Source: CACIIZ01 sp045565285 (lineage in GTDB: Bacteria > Pseudomonadota > Alphaproteobacteria > Rhodobacterales > Rhodobacteraceae). Taken from it: a stretch of DNA of 64,000 bases. How positions within the stretch are numbered: position 1 is the first letter of the stretch; the number at the start of each line of letters is the position of its first letter. The notes under the pieces are model-generated. The model worked only from the letters and a program-made list of their open reading frames with translations. It was not told where the DNA came from and searched no databases. A program made the position numbers and the translations under genes. The stretch spans positions 1-64,000 of the forward strand of contig JBJLFR010000010.1 in assembly GCA_045565285.1 (NCBI GenBank), read 5' to 3'. This document shows, in pieces, positions 53,364 through 63,096 of the stretch.

Positions 53364-53963
53364 ATGTTGGTTGATAATTATACATTAAGCTTATTTTTAT
53401 TTTCAGTATCCATGGTGGCAACTCCTGGACCTGCAAATATAATTTTACTTAATGCTGGCTCACAATTTGGTTTTAAACAATCCCTACCTTTTGTATTTGG
53501 AATTATTTTATCAAAGCAAATAATTATATGGCCAATTGGATTAGGAATATTAACTATTTTTGATTTTTTTCCAAATTTTATTGATTTAATTAAAATAATA
53601 TCCTCTAGTTACATTATTTGGCTAGCATGGAAATTATCCAAATTTAAAATAACAAATGGGAAAAGCTTAATGAAAGCACCTTCTTTCATTTATGGGCTTC
53701 CAGTGCATCCAACAAATCCCAAAGCTTGGGCAATGGTAACTGTAAGTTTTTCAAATTTTACAAATCCCGATCATAGTTTAATTATTTCAACCTTAATAGT
53801 AGCTATTATTTTTATTATAGTTCAACTTTTTTTTCATAATCTTTGGTGTTTTTTTGGTGACCAGCTTAAGAAAAAATTCCAACACACTAAATATGAAATT
53901 TGGCTAATGAGGTTTTTATCGCTTTTAATGTTAAGCAGTTTAATATTATTATTTTTAAACTAA
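53364..53963 (+). CDS. LysE/RhtB-family exporter
   Basis: A 199-residue protein with six hydrophobic helices. MVATPGPANIILLNAGSQFGF is the LysE/RhtB signature and PVHPTNPKAWAMVTVSF follows in the fourth helix. Exports amino acids or homoserine-type compounds in characterised relatives. ATG 53364 preferred over TTG 53352. It interrupts rpmA and obgE. Confidence 0.86.
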   Translation: MLVDNYTLSLFLFSVSMVATPGPANIILLNAGSQFGFKQSLPFVFGIILSKQIIIWPIGLGILTIFDFFPNFIDLIKIISSSYIIWLAWKLSKFKITNGKSLMKAPSFIYGLPVHPTNPKAWAMVTVSFSNFTNPDHSLIISTLIVAIIFIIVQLFFHNLWCFFGDQLKKKFQHTKYEIWLMRFLSLLMLSSLILLFLN

Positions 53964-53996
53964 AGAAATAATTTTTATAGATATAGTTTTTTTAAA

Positions 53997-55037
53997 ATGA
54001 AATTTCTCGACTTAGTAAAAGTTTATATAAAATCTGGAAATGGTGGATCTGGTGCATTAAGTTTCAGAAGGGAAAAATATATTGAAAAAGGGGGACCAGA
54101 TGGAGGTAATGGTGGAAAGGGGGGCTCAGTATGGGGAATACCTGATAGTAATTTAAATACTTTAATAGATTTTAAATATAAACAACATCATTTTGCAAAA
54201 AATGGGAGACCAGGACAAGGTAAGAAAAAAACGGGTGAATCTGCTGAAGATATTTTTTTAAAACTACCTTTAGGTACAGAAATATTTGACGAAAACCAAA
54301 AGATACTTTTGGGAGAAATAAACAATATTAATGATAAAGTATTATTACTTCCTGGTGGAACTGGTGGTTTAGGAAACCATAATTTTAAATCATCAACTAA
54401 TCGCTCACCTAGAAAATTTACATCGGGGGGCAAAGGTTTAGAAAAAACAATATATCTTAAATTAAAATTAATTGCCGATGTGGGAATGATTGGACTTCCT
54501 AATGCAGGAAAATCAACTTTACTTTCTAAAACATCTAATGCTAAGCCTAAAATTGCAAATTATCCTTTCACTACATTAATTCCAAAGCTTGGTATTATTT
54601 CAATTTATAATTCACAATTAACCATTGCAGATATACCAGGATTAATTAAAGATGCTTATAAAGGAAAAGGAGCAGGAATTAGATTTTTAGGTCATATTGA
54701 AAAATGTAAAGCTCTTATACATCTTATTGATGTAACATCTTCAAAGATTATAAATGATTATAAAATAGTACTAAATGAATTAGAAAAGTATAATAAAGAA
54801 TTATTAAATCGACCTCGAATTACTGTACTTAATAAAGTTGATTTAGTTGATAAAAATACTTTAAATAAAAAAATAAAATTATTAGCTAAATTTGAAATTA
54901 AATTACATACTATTTCAGCAATAAATATGACTGGTTTAGAATATTTGAAAAAAGATATTTTCAAAAAAATAGTTAATGAAAAAATAGAAAAAGAAAAAGA
55001 GAATAAGTTGGAAAAAAAATGGAATCCAATAGATTAA
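53997..55037 (+). CDS. obgE: Obg-family GTPase (CgtA)
   Basis: A 346-residue GTPase needed for 50S assembly. The glycine-rich Obg fold fills residues 1-160 (GGPDGGNGGKGGSVW and later GGTGGLGNHNFKSSTNRSPR), then the G domain with GLPNAGKSTLLSK (P-loop), DIPGLIKDAYKGKGAG (G3/switch II), and NKVDLVD (G4). The C-terminus lacks the extra domain found in some orthologues. Its end overlaps proB by 19 bases. Confidence 0.96.
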   Translation: MKFLDLVKVYIKSGNGGSGALSFRREKYIEKGGPDGGNGGKGGSVWGIPDSNLNTLIDFKYKQHHFAKNGRPGQGKKKTGESAEDIFLKLPLGTEIFDENQKILLGEINNINDKVLLLPGGTGGLGNHNFKSSTNRSPRKFTSGGKGLEKTIYLKLKLIADVGMIGLPNAGKSTLLSKTSNAKPKIANYPFTTLIPKLGIISIYNSQLTIADIPGLIKDAYKGKGAGIRFLGHIEKCKALIHLIDVTSSKIINDYKIVLNELEKYNKELLNRPRITVLNKVDLVDKNTLNKKIKLLAKFEIKLHTISAINMTGLEYLKKDIFKKIVNEKIEKEKENKLEKKWNPID

Positions 55038-56167
55038 ATTTTAATAATATAAATTGTTCACAAATTTTAAAAGCAAAAACAATAGTTATTAAAATTGGAT
55101 CATCTATTTTAATTGATCCTAAAAGGAATATATTAAAGAATAAATGGTTAAATTCATTGTTAGATGAAATTTCTATTTTAAAAAAAAGTGGCAAAAATAT
55201 TATAATTGTTTCTTCAGGATCTATTGCTTTAGGTAAATCTGTTTTAAAATTAACTTCAAGTAACTTGAGATTAGATGATAGCCAGGCCTATGCAGCAATA
55301 GGACAAATAAAATTGGCTCAATCCTACGATTTGATATTAAAAAAACACAATATTCATACAGCACAAGTATTATTAACATCTGATGATAGTCAAAATAGAA
55401 GACGGTATTTAAATATAAGGTCTACATTTAAATCATTATTAAAAAAGGAAGTTATTCCTATAGTAAACGAAAATGATACTGTAGCTACCGAAGAAATAAA
55501 ATTTGGTGATAATGATAGACTTGCAGCACAAGTGGCACTAATTACTGAAGCAAATCTTTTAATCTTATTATCAGACATAGATGGCTTATATGAAAAAGAT
55601 CCAAATATTAATCCTGACACAAAACATTTACCTTTAATTAAAGAGGTTACTAAAAATATGTTAAGCATGGCCAGTCATACAACTTCTGAGAATTCAAGAG
55701 GTGGCATGGTTACTAAATTAGAGGCTGCAAAAATATCTATGAATGGTGGATGTGAAATGATTATTGCAAATGGACTATATAATTTTCCAATAAGTAAATT
55801 TTCTTGTGGAGATGGTAAATATACAAGATTTCTTCCCAAAGACGATGTTAAAACCTTAAGAAAGCAATGGATTCTTTCTATAAAAACTAAAGGTAAACTA
55901 CTTATAGATCAGGGAGCGATAAAAGCTTTAATAAATCATAAATCTTTATTACCTGCGGGTGTTATTAAATCATTTGGAAATTTTGAAAGAGGTGATGCAG
56001 TTGAAATCATCTCAAATGATAATGAAAAGATTGGACAAGGTTTATCTGGTTACTCAAATTTTGAAGTTCAAAAGATAAAGGGTTGTAAAACAAATGAAAT
56101 TAAAGAAAAATTAGGACATCCAGGAAGGGTAGCACTAATTCATACTGATGATTTAGTATTAATTTAG
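55019..56167 (+). CDS. proB: Glutamate 5-kinase
   Basis: A 382-residue enzyme; ATP-dependent phosphorylation of glutamate, first step of proline synthesis. Kinase domain: IVIKIGSSILIDPKR, VSSGSIALG, NENDTVATEEIKFGDNDRLA, LLSDIDGLYEKDP. A C-terminal PUA domain (about 285-370, HKSLLPAGVIKSFGNFERGD) is present. Translation starts inside obgE, implying coupling; proA follows after 10 bases. Confidence 0.96.
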   Translation: MESNRLNFNNINCSQILKAKTIVIKIGSSILIDPKRNILKNKWLNSLLDEISILKKSGKNIIIVSSGSIALGKSVLKLTSSNLRLDDSQAYAAIGQIKLAQSYDLILKKHNIHTAQVLLTSDDSQNRRRYLNIRSTFKSLLKKEVIPIVNENDTVATEEIKFGDNDRLAAQVALITEANLLILLSDIDGLYEKDPNINPDTKHLPLIKEVTKNMLSMASHTTSENSRGGMVTKLEAAKISMNGGCEMIIANGLYNFPISKFSCGDGKYTRFLPKDDVKTLRKQWILSIKTKGKLLIDQGAIKALINHKSLLPAGVIKSFGNFERGDAVEIISNDNEKIGQGLSGYSNFEVQKIKGCKTNEIKEKLGHPGRVALIHTDDLVLI

Positions 56168-56177
56168 GAAAAGAAAT

Positions 56178-57437
56178 ATGTTAAATAATATTGAAATCTT
56201 AGTAAAAGAACTTGGGAAAAGGGGTAAAAAAGCTAGTCTTTTGATGTCAAAGATCTCAACAGATAAAAAAAATAAAGCATTAAAAAATATTTCAACAATT
56301 ATCAATAAAAACCAAACTTTTATTCTTAAAGAAAATAAAAAAGATTTAAAAAATGCAATCCAAAAAAATCTAAACTCAGCTAAAATTGATCGATTATCTT
56401 TAAATGAACAAAGTATTAAAGATATTCAATCTAGTTTACATGATATAATTAATTTTGAAGATCCCATTAACAAAACTTTAGATTACCGGGAAAGACCTTC
56501 AGGAATTAAAATTAAGAAAATATCAACTTCAATTGGAGTTCTAGGAATAATTTATGAAAGTAGGCCAAATGTAACTATTGATGCAGCTGCATTATGTATA
56601 AAATCAAGCAATTCAGCTATTTTAAGACCAGGTTCAGAGAGTTATCTATCATGTTCAGCTTTATATAGTTGTGTAAATGAAGGATTAGTTAAAACAGGAT
56701 TACCAAAAAATTTAATTCAAATAGTTCCTACCACAAATCGAATTGCAGTTAATAAATTGATACAAATGACCGATTATATTGACGTTATAATCCCAAGAGG
56801 GGGAAAGAACCTTGTGAAGTTAATTCAAGAAAATGCAAAAGTGCCAGTATTTGCTCACTTGGAAGGTATAGTTCATACTTATATCCACGAAGATGCTAAT
56901 CCAGCTATGGTTGAAAATCTTATCTTTAATTCAAAACTAAGAAGACCTGGGATCTGTGGTGCATTAGAGTGTTTGTTAATTGATAAAACTTTTTTTAAGA
57001 ATAATGGAATAAAATTAATTAACAAATTATTAAGTAATGGAATTGAAATACGCGGAGATACCACTGTTGGCAAAATAAAAGGAGTAAAGTTAGCTGATCA
57101 CAAGGATTGGGGAAGGGAGTTTCTAGATAAAATACTAGCAGTTAAGGTTACAGAAAATTTCAAAATAGCCGTTGATCATATCAATAAATATAATTCCAAT
57201 CATACAGATTCAATTATTACGAATAGTAAAAATGTTGCTAAAAAATTCTTTTCTTCAATTGATAGTGCAATATTAATGCATAATGTTTCAACACAATTTG
57301 CTGATGGTGGAGAATTTGGAATGGGTGCAGAGATTGGTATAGGTACAGGTAAACTGCATGCTAGGGGTCCAATTGGAGCTCATGAACTAACTAGTTACAA
57401 ATATATAGTTGAAGGAAATGGTATTTTGAGGAAATAA
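56178..57437 (+). CDS. proA: Gamma-glutamyl phosphate reductase
   Basis: A 419-residue ALDH-fold enzyme reducing glutamyl-5-phosphate with NADPH, second step of proline synthesis. Visible: GVLGIIYESRPNVTIDAAAL, IPRGGKNLVKLIQENAKVPV, the catalytic Cys in LRRPGICGALE and TQFADGGEFGMGAEIGIGTG. Convergent with the MepK-like gene. Confidence 0.96.
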   Translation: MLNNIEILVKELGKRGKKASLLMSKISTDKKNKALKNISTIINKNQTFILKENKKDLKNAIQKNLNSAKIDRLSLNEQSIKDIQSSLHDIINFEDPINKTLDYRERPSGIKIKKISTSIGVLGIIYESRPNVTIDAAALCIKSSNSAILRPGSESYLSCSALYSCVNEGLVKTGLPKNLIQIVPTTNRIAVNKLIQMTDYIDVIIPRGGKNLVKLIQENAKVPVFAHLEGIVHTYIHEDANPAMVENLIFNSKLRRPGICGALECLLIDKTFFKNNGIKLINKLLSNGIEIRGDTTVGKIKGVKLADHKDWGREFLDKILAVKVTENFKIAVDHINKYNSNHTDSIITNSKNVAKKFFSSIDSAILMHNVSTQFADGGEFGMGAEIGIGTGKLHARGPIGAHELTSYKYIVEGNGILRK

Positions 57438-57442
57438 AAAAT

Positions 57443-57994
57443 CTACCTTTTCCAAGATCTTACTGGTCCACAATCAATATGAACAAATCCAGATCTAGAA
57501 TAACTACCAACTCCTCCACTCATACAAGCTTTTGCAGCACCCGCTATTTGAGATACGGATCTATTATCTAACCTTAGATCTGCTGCCATTCCTTTTATAT
57601 GGTAAGAGTTTCTAGCCACACCACTATTTGAATAGGATAACATTTTATTTGTTGTAATAGTTCTATAGCCAGAGAGTAGTTGCATAGTTTCAGATGTATC
57701 TAGAAGTGCTTGAGTGGCCGAAATAATATCAATGTTAGCAACATCATAAGTAATTGTCTTATTCTGACGCCAATCTCTCATGAAGTAACTTACTTCTTTA
57801 AGTGCTTCAGTAACATATGAGCCTTCTATCCAATAAACTAAATTAATTTTTTCAGATGTTTTATTATTTTTTAGTTTTATTAATCTTATATCACCAGCAT
57901 TTCTTAGTAATCCAGGGGTATTAGAATAAATAGGAGCGGCTACAGCAACTAACGCTCCACTAAATATTGTGCAAAATTTTCTTCGTGACACCAT
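57443..57994 (-). CDS. YcbK/MepK-like murein endopeptidase (DUF882, M15-type)
   Basis: A 183-residue exported protein with an N-terminal SRRKF twin-Arg and hydrophobic stretch (Tat-like). The zinc/active site is in NSYHIKGMAADLRL (HxxxxAxD) and GFVHIDCGPV (H-x-D). Cleaves peptidoglycan cross-links; family members act with L,D-transpeptidase cross-links. Divergent from the LdtD-like gene, the same pairing seen as neighbours in enterobacteria. Confidence 0.86.
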   Translation of the reverse strand: MVSRRKFCTIFSGALVAVAAPIYSNTPGLLRNAGDIRLIKLKNNKTSEKINLVYWIEGSYVTEALKEVSYFMRDWRQNKTITYDVANIDIISATQALLDTSETMQLLSGYRTITTNKMLSYSNSGVARNSYHIKGMAADLRLDNRSVSQIAGAAKACMSGGVGSYSRSGFVHIDCGPVRSWKR

Positions 57995-58277
57995 ATGTGC
58001 AATACCATATAATTAAATTAATAAAATAAATCTTGCAGAATCCCTGCCAAATTTATAAATATTACTAATTTTAACCTGTTTAATTTTATTACTGTACAAT
58101 AACTCATTGAATCTTAGTGGTTTTTTTTTTAATGTCAACTTCAAATAATGAATAAATACTTTCATTATTATTTATATTTATAAACGACAAATATTAAATC
58201 TTGTTAAATTTTATATTTATGCCATTTATTAAATGACTGATTTTTATTTTTTTTTAATTTAATAGGAATAAACGTAC

Positions 58278-59870
58278 ATGAAAAAAATTATTTTTAAATT
58301 AAGCTTTATATATATATTCATTTTTTTGTTATGTTCAAAAATATATTCTAATGAAAAAGAGTTTATAGTAAATGAAATTAGAAATTTAATTGAATTTAAT
58401 CAAGATATAGATGATTCAATTAAATCTTTTTATACTAATTCTTTTTATGAACCATATTGGCAAAATAATAAAACGAAAATTAATGACTTATTAAATGTTT
58501 TATCTAATACTTATAGAGAAGGCATACCAACTAATAGATATGAATTGAATATTATTAAAAATTTAAATTCTTCTATTGAGTTATCTGATCTGGCTAAACT
58601 TGATGTTATGCTTACAGAAAAATTTTTATTACATTCAAGAGATTTAAGCATAGGTATTATTAATCCACTTGAACTATCAACTTTTATTGCAATCGAAAGA
58701 GAAGCCCCAATAGCAGAAAAATTTTTAAGTAAATTAGATGCACAAATAAATATTAAAAATTATTTTGAAGGTCTAAGACCAAATAATGGTGATTACTTAA
58801 AATTAATAGCAGAACTAGCAAAGTTAAATATCTTAAAAAATAAAAGTATTAATGAGATAATAGTTCCCAATGATATTACTTTGGAGGTAGGGATGTCACA
58901 TCCAAATGTTATATCATTAAGAAAACGTCTATTGGAATTGAAGGTTCTTGAAGATTATTCAAAATCTGAAACATTTGATAAAGATTTATTAAAATCAGTA
59001 ATTCTTTTTCAAGAAAACAGTGGTTTAATTCCTGATGGAGTAATCGGAAAGAAAACTTTTCAAGCATTGAATTTATCAACAGAAACAAAATTAATGCAAG
59101 TTCTTGTTAATTTAGAGCGACTAAGATGGTTAAATTTTGACTTTGGAAATCAATATATTTTAATTAATCAAGCAAATTATGAAGCTAAATATGTCAATGG
59201 TGACAATACTTTATGGAAATCAAAAGTTGTAATTGGATTACCAGATTATCAAACTGCTGAATTTTTTGACCAAATGACTCATATTATTGCGAATCCAACT
59301 TGGCATGTACCAAAAAGTATTGCTGTTGATGAATATTTACCAAAAATTCTACAAGATCCAGAATTTTTAATTAATAATGAAATGTTATTATATGTAAGAG
59401 GTACTAGGAAAATTATCGATGCAAATCTAATAGATATGAGTGTTTTTACTGTTGATAATTTTCCGTTTGAAATTAAACAAAACCCAGGCAATCTAAATGC
59501 ACTTGGTCAAGTGAAATTTATGTTTCCTAATAAACATAGCATCTATATGCATGATACCCCTATGAAAAGTTTATTTTCTAAGGATTTAAGAGCATTTAGT
59601 CATGGTTGTGTAAGGTTAGCTCGTCCTTTTGAATTTGCAAATGCATTATTGTCTGGCAATGAGACAATAAACAATCCTAATTTTTATTCTGCATTAAATA
59701 GTTCAGAAGAAACAAGGTTTAATCTTGAAAATTATATACCTGTCTATATGTCATATAGGACTGTCATATTTGATGATTTTGGGACTATAAACTATAGACC
59801 TGATATTTATGGAAGAGATGCTTTAATTTATTTATCCTTATTTTCATTTACACTTGATCACAATACTTAA
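58278..59870 (+). CDS. ldtD: L,D-transpeptidase (LdtD/YcbB-like)
   Basis: A 530-residue exported protein with a signal peptide (cleavage near YS/NEK). A peptidoglycan-binding repeat (NSGLIPDGVIGKKTFQALN, about 250) precedes the catalytic domain with MTHIIANPTWHVPKSIAVDE and the active site FSHGCVRLARP (C444, H442). Forms 3-3 cross-links in the periplasm. It is longer than plain YkuD proteins, matching YcbB. Confidence 0.9.
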   Translation: MKKIIFKLSFIYIFIFLLCSKIYSNEKEFIVNEIRNLIEFNQDIDDSIKSFYTNSFYEPYWQNNKTKINDLLNVLSNTYREGIPTNRYELNIIKNLNSSIELSDLAKLDVMLTEKFLLHSRDLSIGIINPLELSTFIAIEREAPIAEKFLSKLDAQINIKNYFEGLRPNNGDYLKLIAELAKLNILKNKSINEIIVPNDITLEVGMSHPNVISLRKRLLELKVLEDYSKSETFDKDLLKSVILFQENSGLIPDGVIGKKTFQALNLSTETKLMQVLVNLERLRWLNFDFGNQYILINQANYEAKYVNGDNTLWKSKVVIGLPDYQTAEFFDQMTHIIANPTWHVPKSIAVDEYLPKILQDPEFLINNEMLLYVRGTRKIIDANLIDMSVFTVDNFPFEIKQNPGNLNALGQVKFMFPNKHSIYMHDTPMKSLFSKDLRAFSHGCVRLARPFEFANALLSGNETINNPNFYSALNSSEETRFNLENYIPVYMSYRTVIFDDFGTINYRPDIYGRDALIYLSLFSFTLDHNT

Positions 59871-59901
59871 AAAATTATAGTCTTTTAATTATGAGGAAAA
59901 A

Positions 59902-60990
59902 ATGATTTCTTTAGCTGAAATTGCAAAGGCTTTAGATTGTGATTTTTATGGCAACGGAAACTTAATTTTTTCGTCACCATCAGAACCTATATCTGCAGAT
60001 GCACATCAAATAGCCATCGCCATCGATCAAAAATTCCAAACCCAATTATATAATACTAAAGCCAAGGGGGCAATAATAAATAGTAATTTTGATTGGGAAA
60101 CTACAAACCTTGAAGGTGTGATTGTAACCAATAAAACTAATTTGATTTTATCAAAATTAACAAATCTATTCAATAAACTAGGTAACGAAGAGAGATCTAT
60201 TAATGATAATACATTTATAGATAGCTCTTCAAAAATTGGTCTTAATCCTAATATAGGGTCCTATGTAATTATAAAAGAAAATTCTGAATTGGGTGATAAT
60301 ATAGATATAGGGAATTTTGTAGAAATAGGTAAAAATGTAGTAATTGGAAACAATTGTTTTATTAAATCAGGAACAAAAATTTCTGATAATACAATTATTG
60401 GAAATAGACTCATATGCCATCAAAATGTAGTAGTTGGTTCTGATGGTTTTTCATTTCATACTCAAAATGAAGAGAATATTTTAGAAAGATTGAAAAAAGA
60501 AGATTCATCTTCTAGTGAAGGATTCTTAAGAGTTTCATCTGTTGGATCTGTAAAAATTGGTGACGACGTAGAAATAGGAGCTAACTCTTGTATTGATAAA
60601 GGAACTATTAAAAATACAATAATTAAATCTGGTACTAAACTTGATAATTTAGTTCATATAGCTCATAACGTGGAAATTGGAACTAATTGTTTAATTTGTG
60701 GCCAAGTTGGAATTGCTGGTAGTACTTTAGTAGGAGACAATGTAATTATGGGTGGCCAAGTAGGTATCGCTGATAATTTAAAAATAGGAAATAATTCTAT
60801 ATTGGCTGGGAAAACTGGCGTATCTGCAAACGTACTTCCAAGAAAATTTATGATGGGTAATCCTGCTATGGAAATGAAAAAAAATATTGCTTCATATATG
60901 GCTATAAGAAGACTTCCAAAACTGAAAATAAAAATTAATCAACTAAGTAAATTAATTGATGAAATTTCTTCTAAGATTAATAAAAAATAA
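59902..60990 (+). CDS. lpxD: UDP-3-O-acylglucosamine N-acyltransferase
   Basis: A 362-residue left-handed beta-helix acyltransferase of the lipid A pathway: adds the N-linked hydroxyacyl chain. N-terminal uridine domain, then many hexapeptide repeats (IGSYVIIKENSELGDNIDIG), the catalytic His in DNLVHIAHNVEIG and a C-terminal helix. GAGG before the ATG. Followed by an acyl carrier protein and a ketosynthase gene. Confidence 0.95.
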   Translation: MISLAEIAKALDCDFYGNGNLIFSSPSEPISADAHQIAIAIDQKFQTQLYNTKAKGAIINSNFDWETTNLEGVIVTNKTNLILSKLTNLFNKLGNEERSINDNTFIDSSSKIGLNPNIGSYVIIKENSELGDNIDIGNFVEIGKNVVIGNNCFIKSGTKISDNTIIGNRLICHQNVVVGSDGFSFHTQNEENILERLKKEDSSSSEGFLRVSSVGSVKIGDDVEIGANSCIDKGTIKNTIIKSGTKLDNLVHIAHNVEIGTNCLICGQVGIAGSTLVGDNVIMGGQVGIADNLKIGNNSILAGKTGVSANVLPRKFMMGNPAMEMKKNIASYMAIRRLPKLKIKINQLSKLIDEISSKINKK

Positions 60991-61019
60991 TTAAATTAAT
61001 AATCAGGTAATTTTTTTAA

Positions 61020-61292
61020 ATGTCAGATAGTATCAAAAATAAGATAATCAAAATTTTATCAGAACAAACCTTATTAGAAACTAGTGAAATAAAAGATAAT
61101 TTATCCCTTGAGGATTTAGGTATTGATTCATTAGCTTTAGTTGAAATAGTTTTTTCTATAGAAGAAACATTTAATATTACTATTCCATTTAATGCAAATG
61201 ATCCTACGAATTCAACATTTGATATCAGCAATGTAAATTCAATCATTAAAGCTGTTGAGAGTTTAATTCATTCTTCATCAGGAAGTGCATAA
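61020..61292 (+). CDS. Acyl carrier protein, AcpXL-like
   Basis: A 90-residue ACP. LEDLGIDSLALVEIVFSIEETF carries the phosphopantetheine Ser37. The insert before the last helix (NDPTNSTFDISNVNS) is longer than in FabD-type ACP and resembles AcpXL, which serves very-long-chain lipid A fatty acids. Its placement between lpxD and a ketosynthase gene supports that. Confidence 0.85.
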   Translation: MSDSIKNKIIKILSEQTLLETSEIKDNLSLEDLGIDSLALVEIVFSIEETFNITIPFNANDPTNSTFDISNVNSIIKAVESLIHSSSGSA

Positions 61293-61294
61293 AT

Positions 61295-62506
61295 ATGAAT
61301 CGTGTAGTAATCACTGGAGCAGGTGCTGTAAGCTCGTTAGGTATGGATTTACCTACTATTTTTAATTCTTTATCAGAAGGAAAAAATGGAATAAGCCCAA
61401 TTAATTTTCTAAATGCTGAAAGATTATCAGTTAGGATTGGTGGTCAGATTCATAGCTTTAATCCAGATGATTATTTTTCTAAACAAGAAAAATCAATTTA
61501 TGATAAATTTACACAATTTGCACTTATTGCTACTAAACAAGCTGTTTTATCTTCTGGAATAGAATTTAAGGAAAAAGACTCTTCAGAAATAGGTGTTATT
61601 TTAGGTACTGCTGGTGGTGGTCTTCAAACTCAAGATGAAAACTATAGACAAGTATATGAAGAAGGTAAGAATAGAGTGCATCCTTTAATCGTTCCCAAGT
61701 TAATGAATAATGCGGCTGCTAGTAATGTTTCAATAAAATTTAATGCCCAAGGGCCCTGTTTCACAATAGCATCAGCATGTTCTTCTTCTAATCATGCAAT
61801 GGGACAAGCATTATACTTAATTCGATCTGGTGTTATAAAAACAGCCATAACAGGAGGATCTGAAAGTATGCTTTGTTTTGGTGGAATTAAAGCCTGGGAA
61901 GGACTACGAATTATGTCAAAAGAAGCATGTCGTCCTTTTTGTAAAACTAGAGATGGGATGGTTCAAGGAGAAGGTGCTGCAATTTTTATATTTGAAAATT
62001 ATGATAATGCTAAAAAACGAGGTGCTAATATTTTAGCTGAAGTCGCAGGATTCTCAATGACATCTGATGCAAAAGATATAGTTAACCCGAGCATAAAAGG
62101 TGCTGCAAGAGCAATATTTGGTGCCTTAAAAGACGCAAAATTTAACCCAGAAGACGTTGGTTATATTAATGCACATGGTACTGGAACTTTAGCAAATGAT
62201 AAAACTGAATGTGCAGCAATTAAGGAAGTTTTCAAAAATCATACAAAAAAATTGATGATATCTTCAACTAAATCAATGCACGGACATTTAATTGGAGGTA
62301 CTGGAGCAGTTGAATTGTTAGCTTGTTTATTAGCATTAAAAAATAAAATCATTGCTCCGACTATTAACTTCTTAAAAAAAGATCCTGATTGCGATTTAGA
62401 TGTTGTACCAAATACAGCTAGACAAAAAAATGTGCGATGTGTTCTTTCTAATTCTTTTGCATTTGGTGGTTTAAATGCAGTTTTAGCATTAAAAAAATGT
62501 CCATAA
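61295..62506 (+). CDS. Beta-ketoacyl-ACP synthase II-type (FabF-like)
   Basis: A 403-residue condensing enzyme; active site C162 (ASACSSSNHAMG), H294 (NAHGTGTLANDK) and H331 (KSMHGHLIGGTG). Extends acyl-ACP with malonyl-ACP. Two bases after the ACP gene, so it probably elongates chains on that carrier, as FabF1XL/FabF2XL do in rhizobia. General FabF is the alternative. Confidence 0.9.
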   Translation: MNRVVITGAGAVSSLGMDLPTIFNSLSEGKNGISPINFLNAERLSVRIGGQIHSFNPDDYFSKQEKSIYDKFTQFALIATKQAVLSSGIEFKEKDSSEIGVILGTAGGGLQTQDENYRQVYEEGKNRVHPLIVPKLMNNAAASNVSIKFNAQGPCFTIASACSSSNHAMGQALYLIRSGVIKTAITGGSESMLCFGGIKAWEGLRIMSKEACRPFCKTRDGMVQGEGAAIFIFENYDNAKKRGANILAEVAGFSMTSDAKDIVNPSIKGAARAIFGALKDAKFNPEDVGYINAHGTGTLANDKTECAAIKEVFKNHTKKLMISSTKSMHGHLIGGTGAVELLACLLALKNKIIAPTINFLKKDPDCDLDVVPNTARQKNVRCVLSNSFAFGGLNAVLALKKCP

Positions 62507-63079
62507 TTATTTTGAGGTTATATTATCATAAAGTGTCTCAAAATTTTCTAAATCGATATCAACTATAAATTTATTGTTAGGATTTCTAATGTCAATCATA
62601 ACCATTGATAGATTTGCACCTTTTATTAATAAATCAATACCTTGTTTTGTTAAACCAAACTGAGATGTACATCCTATCTGATCACAGAATAAAAATTGTT
62701 CCGTAAAGGGTTCATTAGTATCCACAACAAAAGTAATTCCATTTGGTAAAATAGGAATACTGGATTCAAAAGGAACAAAAATTGTAATCAATGAATCCGC
62801 TACCGTATCAGCATTATCTTTTATTTTTTCTATAATAAATCTAGCAGCCCTATTACCTTCTACGTTTAATGCGAACTGTACCCCAACACATTTACTTTTT
62901 ACTTTCTCACATATTTGCAACCAATTTCCATATTCAGCCCTTATTTCTTCGTTAGAATTCAACAAATTATTATTTTTATCAGTTTGGGAAAAAACAGGAA
63001 TATTTAATAAATAATAGAATAAAAAGAAGAAAGAAAATACAATAAATTGAATTTTAAAATTATATATTTTTAATGACAT
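62507..63079 (-). CDS. IalB-family (invasion-associated locus B) exported protein
   Basis: A 190-residue protein with a signal peptide ending before QTDKNN (VFS/QTD). The IalB pattern is clear: YGNWLQICEKVKSKCVGVQFAL, then NGITFVVDTNEPFTEQFLFCDQ, Cys residues likely disulfide-bonded. Periplasmic, function unclear; family is mainly alphaproteobacterial. Convergent and abutting the ketosynthase gene. Confidence 0.86.
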   Translation of the reverse strand: MSLKIYNFKIQFIVFSFFFLFYYLLNIPVFSQTDKNNNLLNSNEEIRAEYGNWLQICEKVKSKCVGVQFALNVEGNRAARFIIEKIKDNADTVADSLITIFVPFESSIPILPNGITFVVDTNEPFTEQFLFCDQIGCTSQFGLTKQGIDLLIKGANLSMVMIDIRNPNNKFIVDIDLENFETLYDNITSK

Positions 63080-63096
63080 TATATTGAGATAATTAT

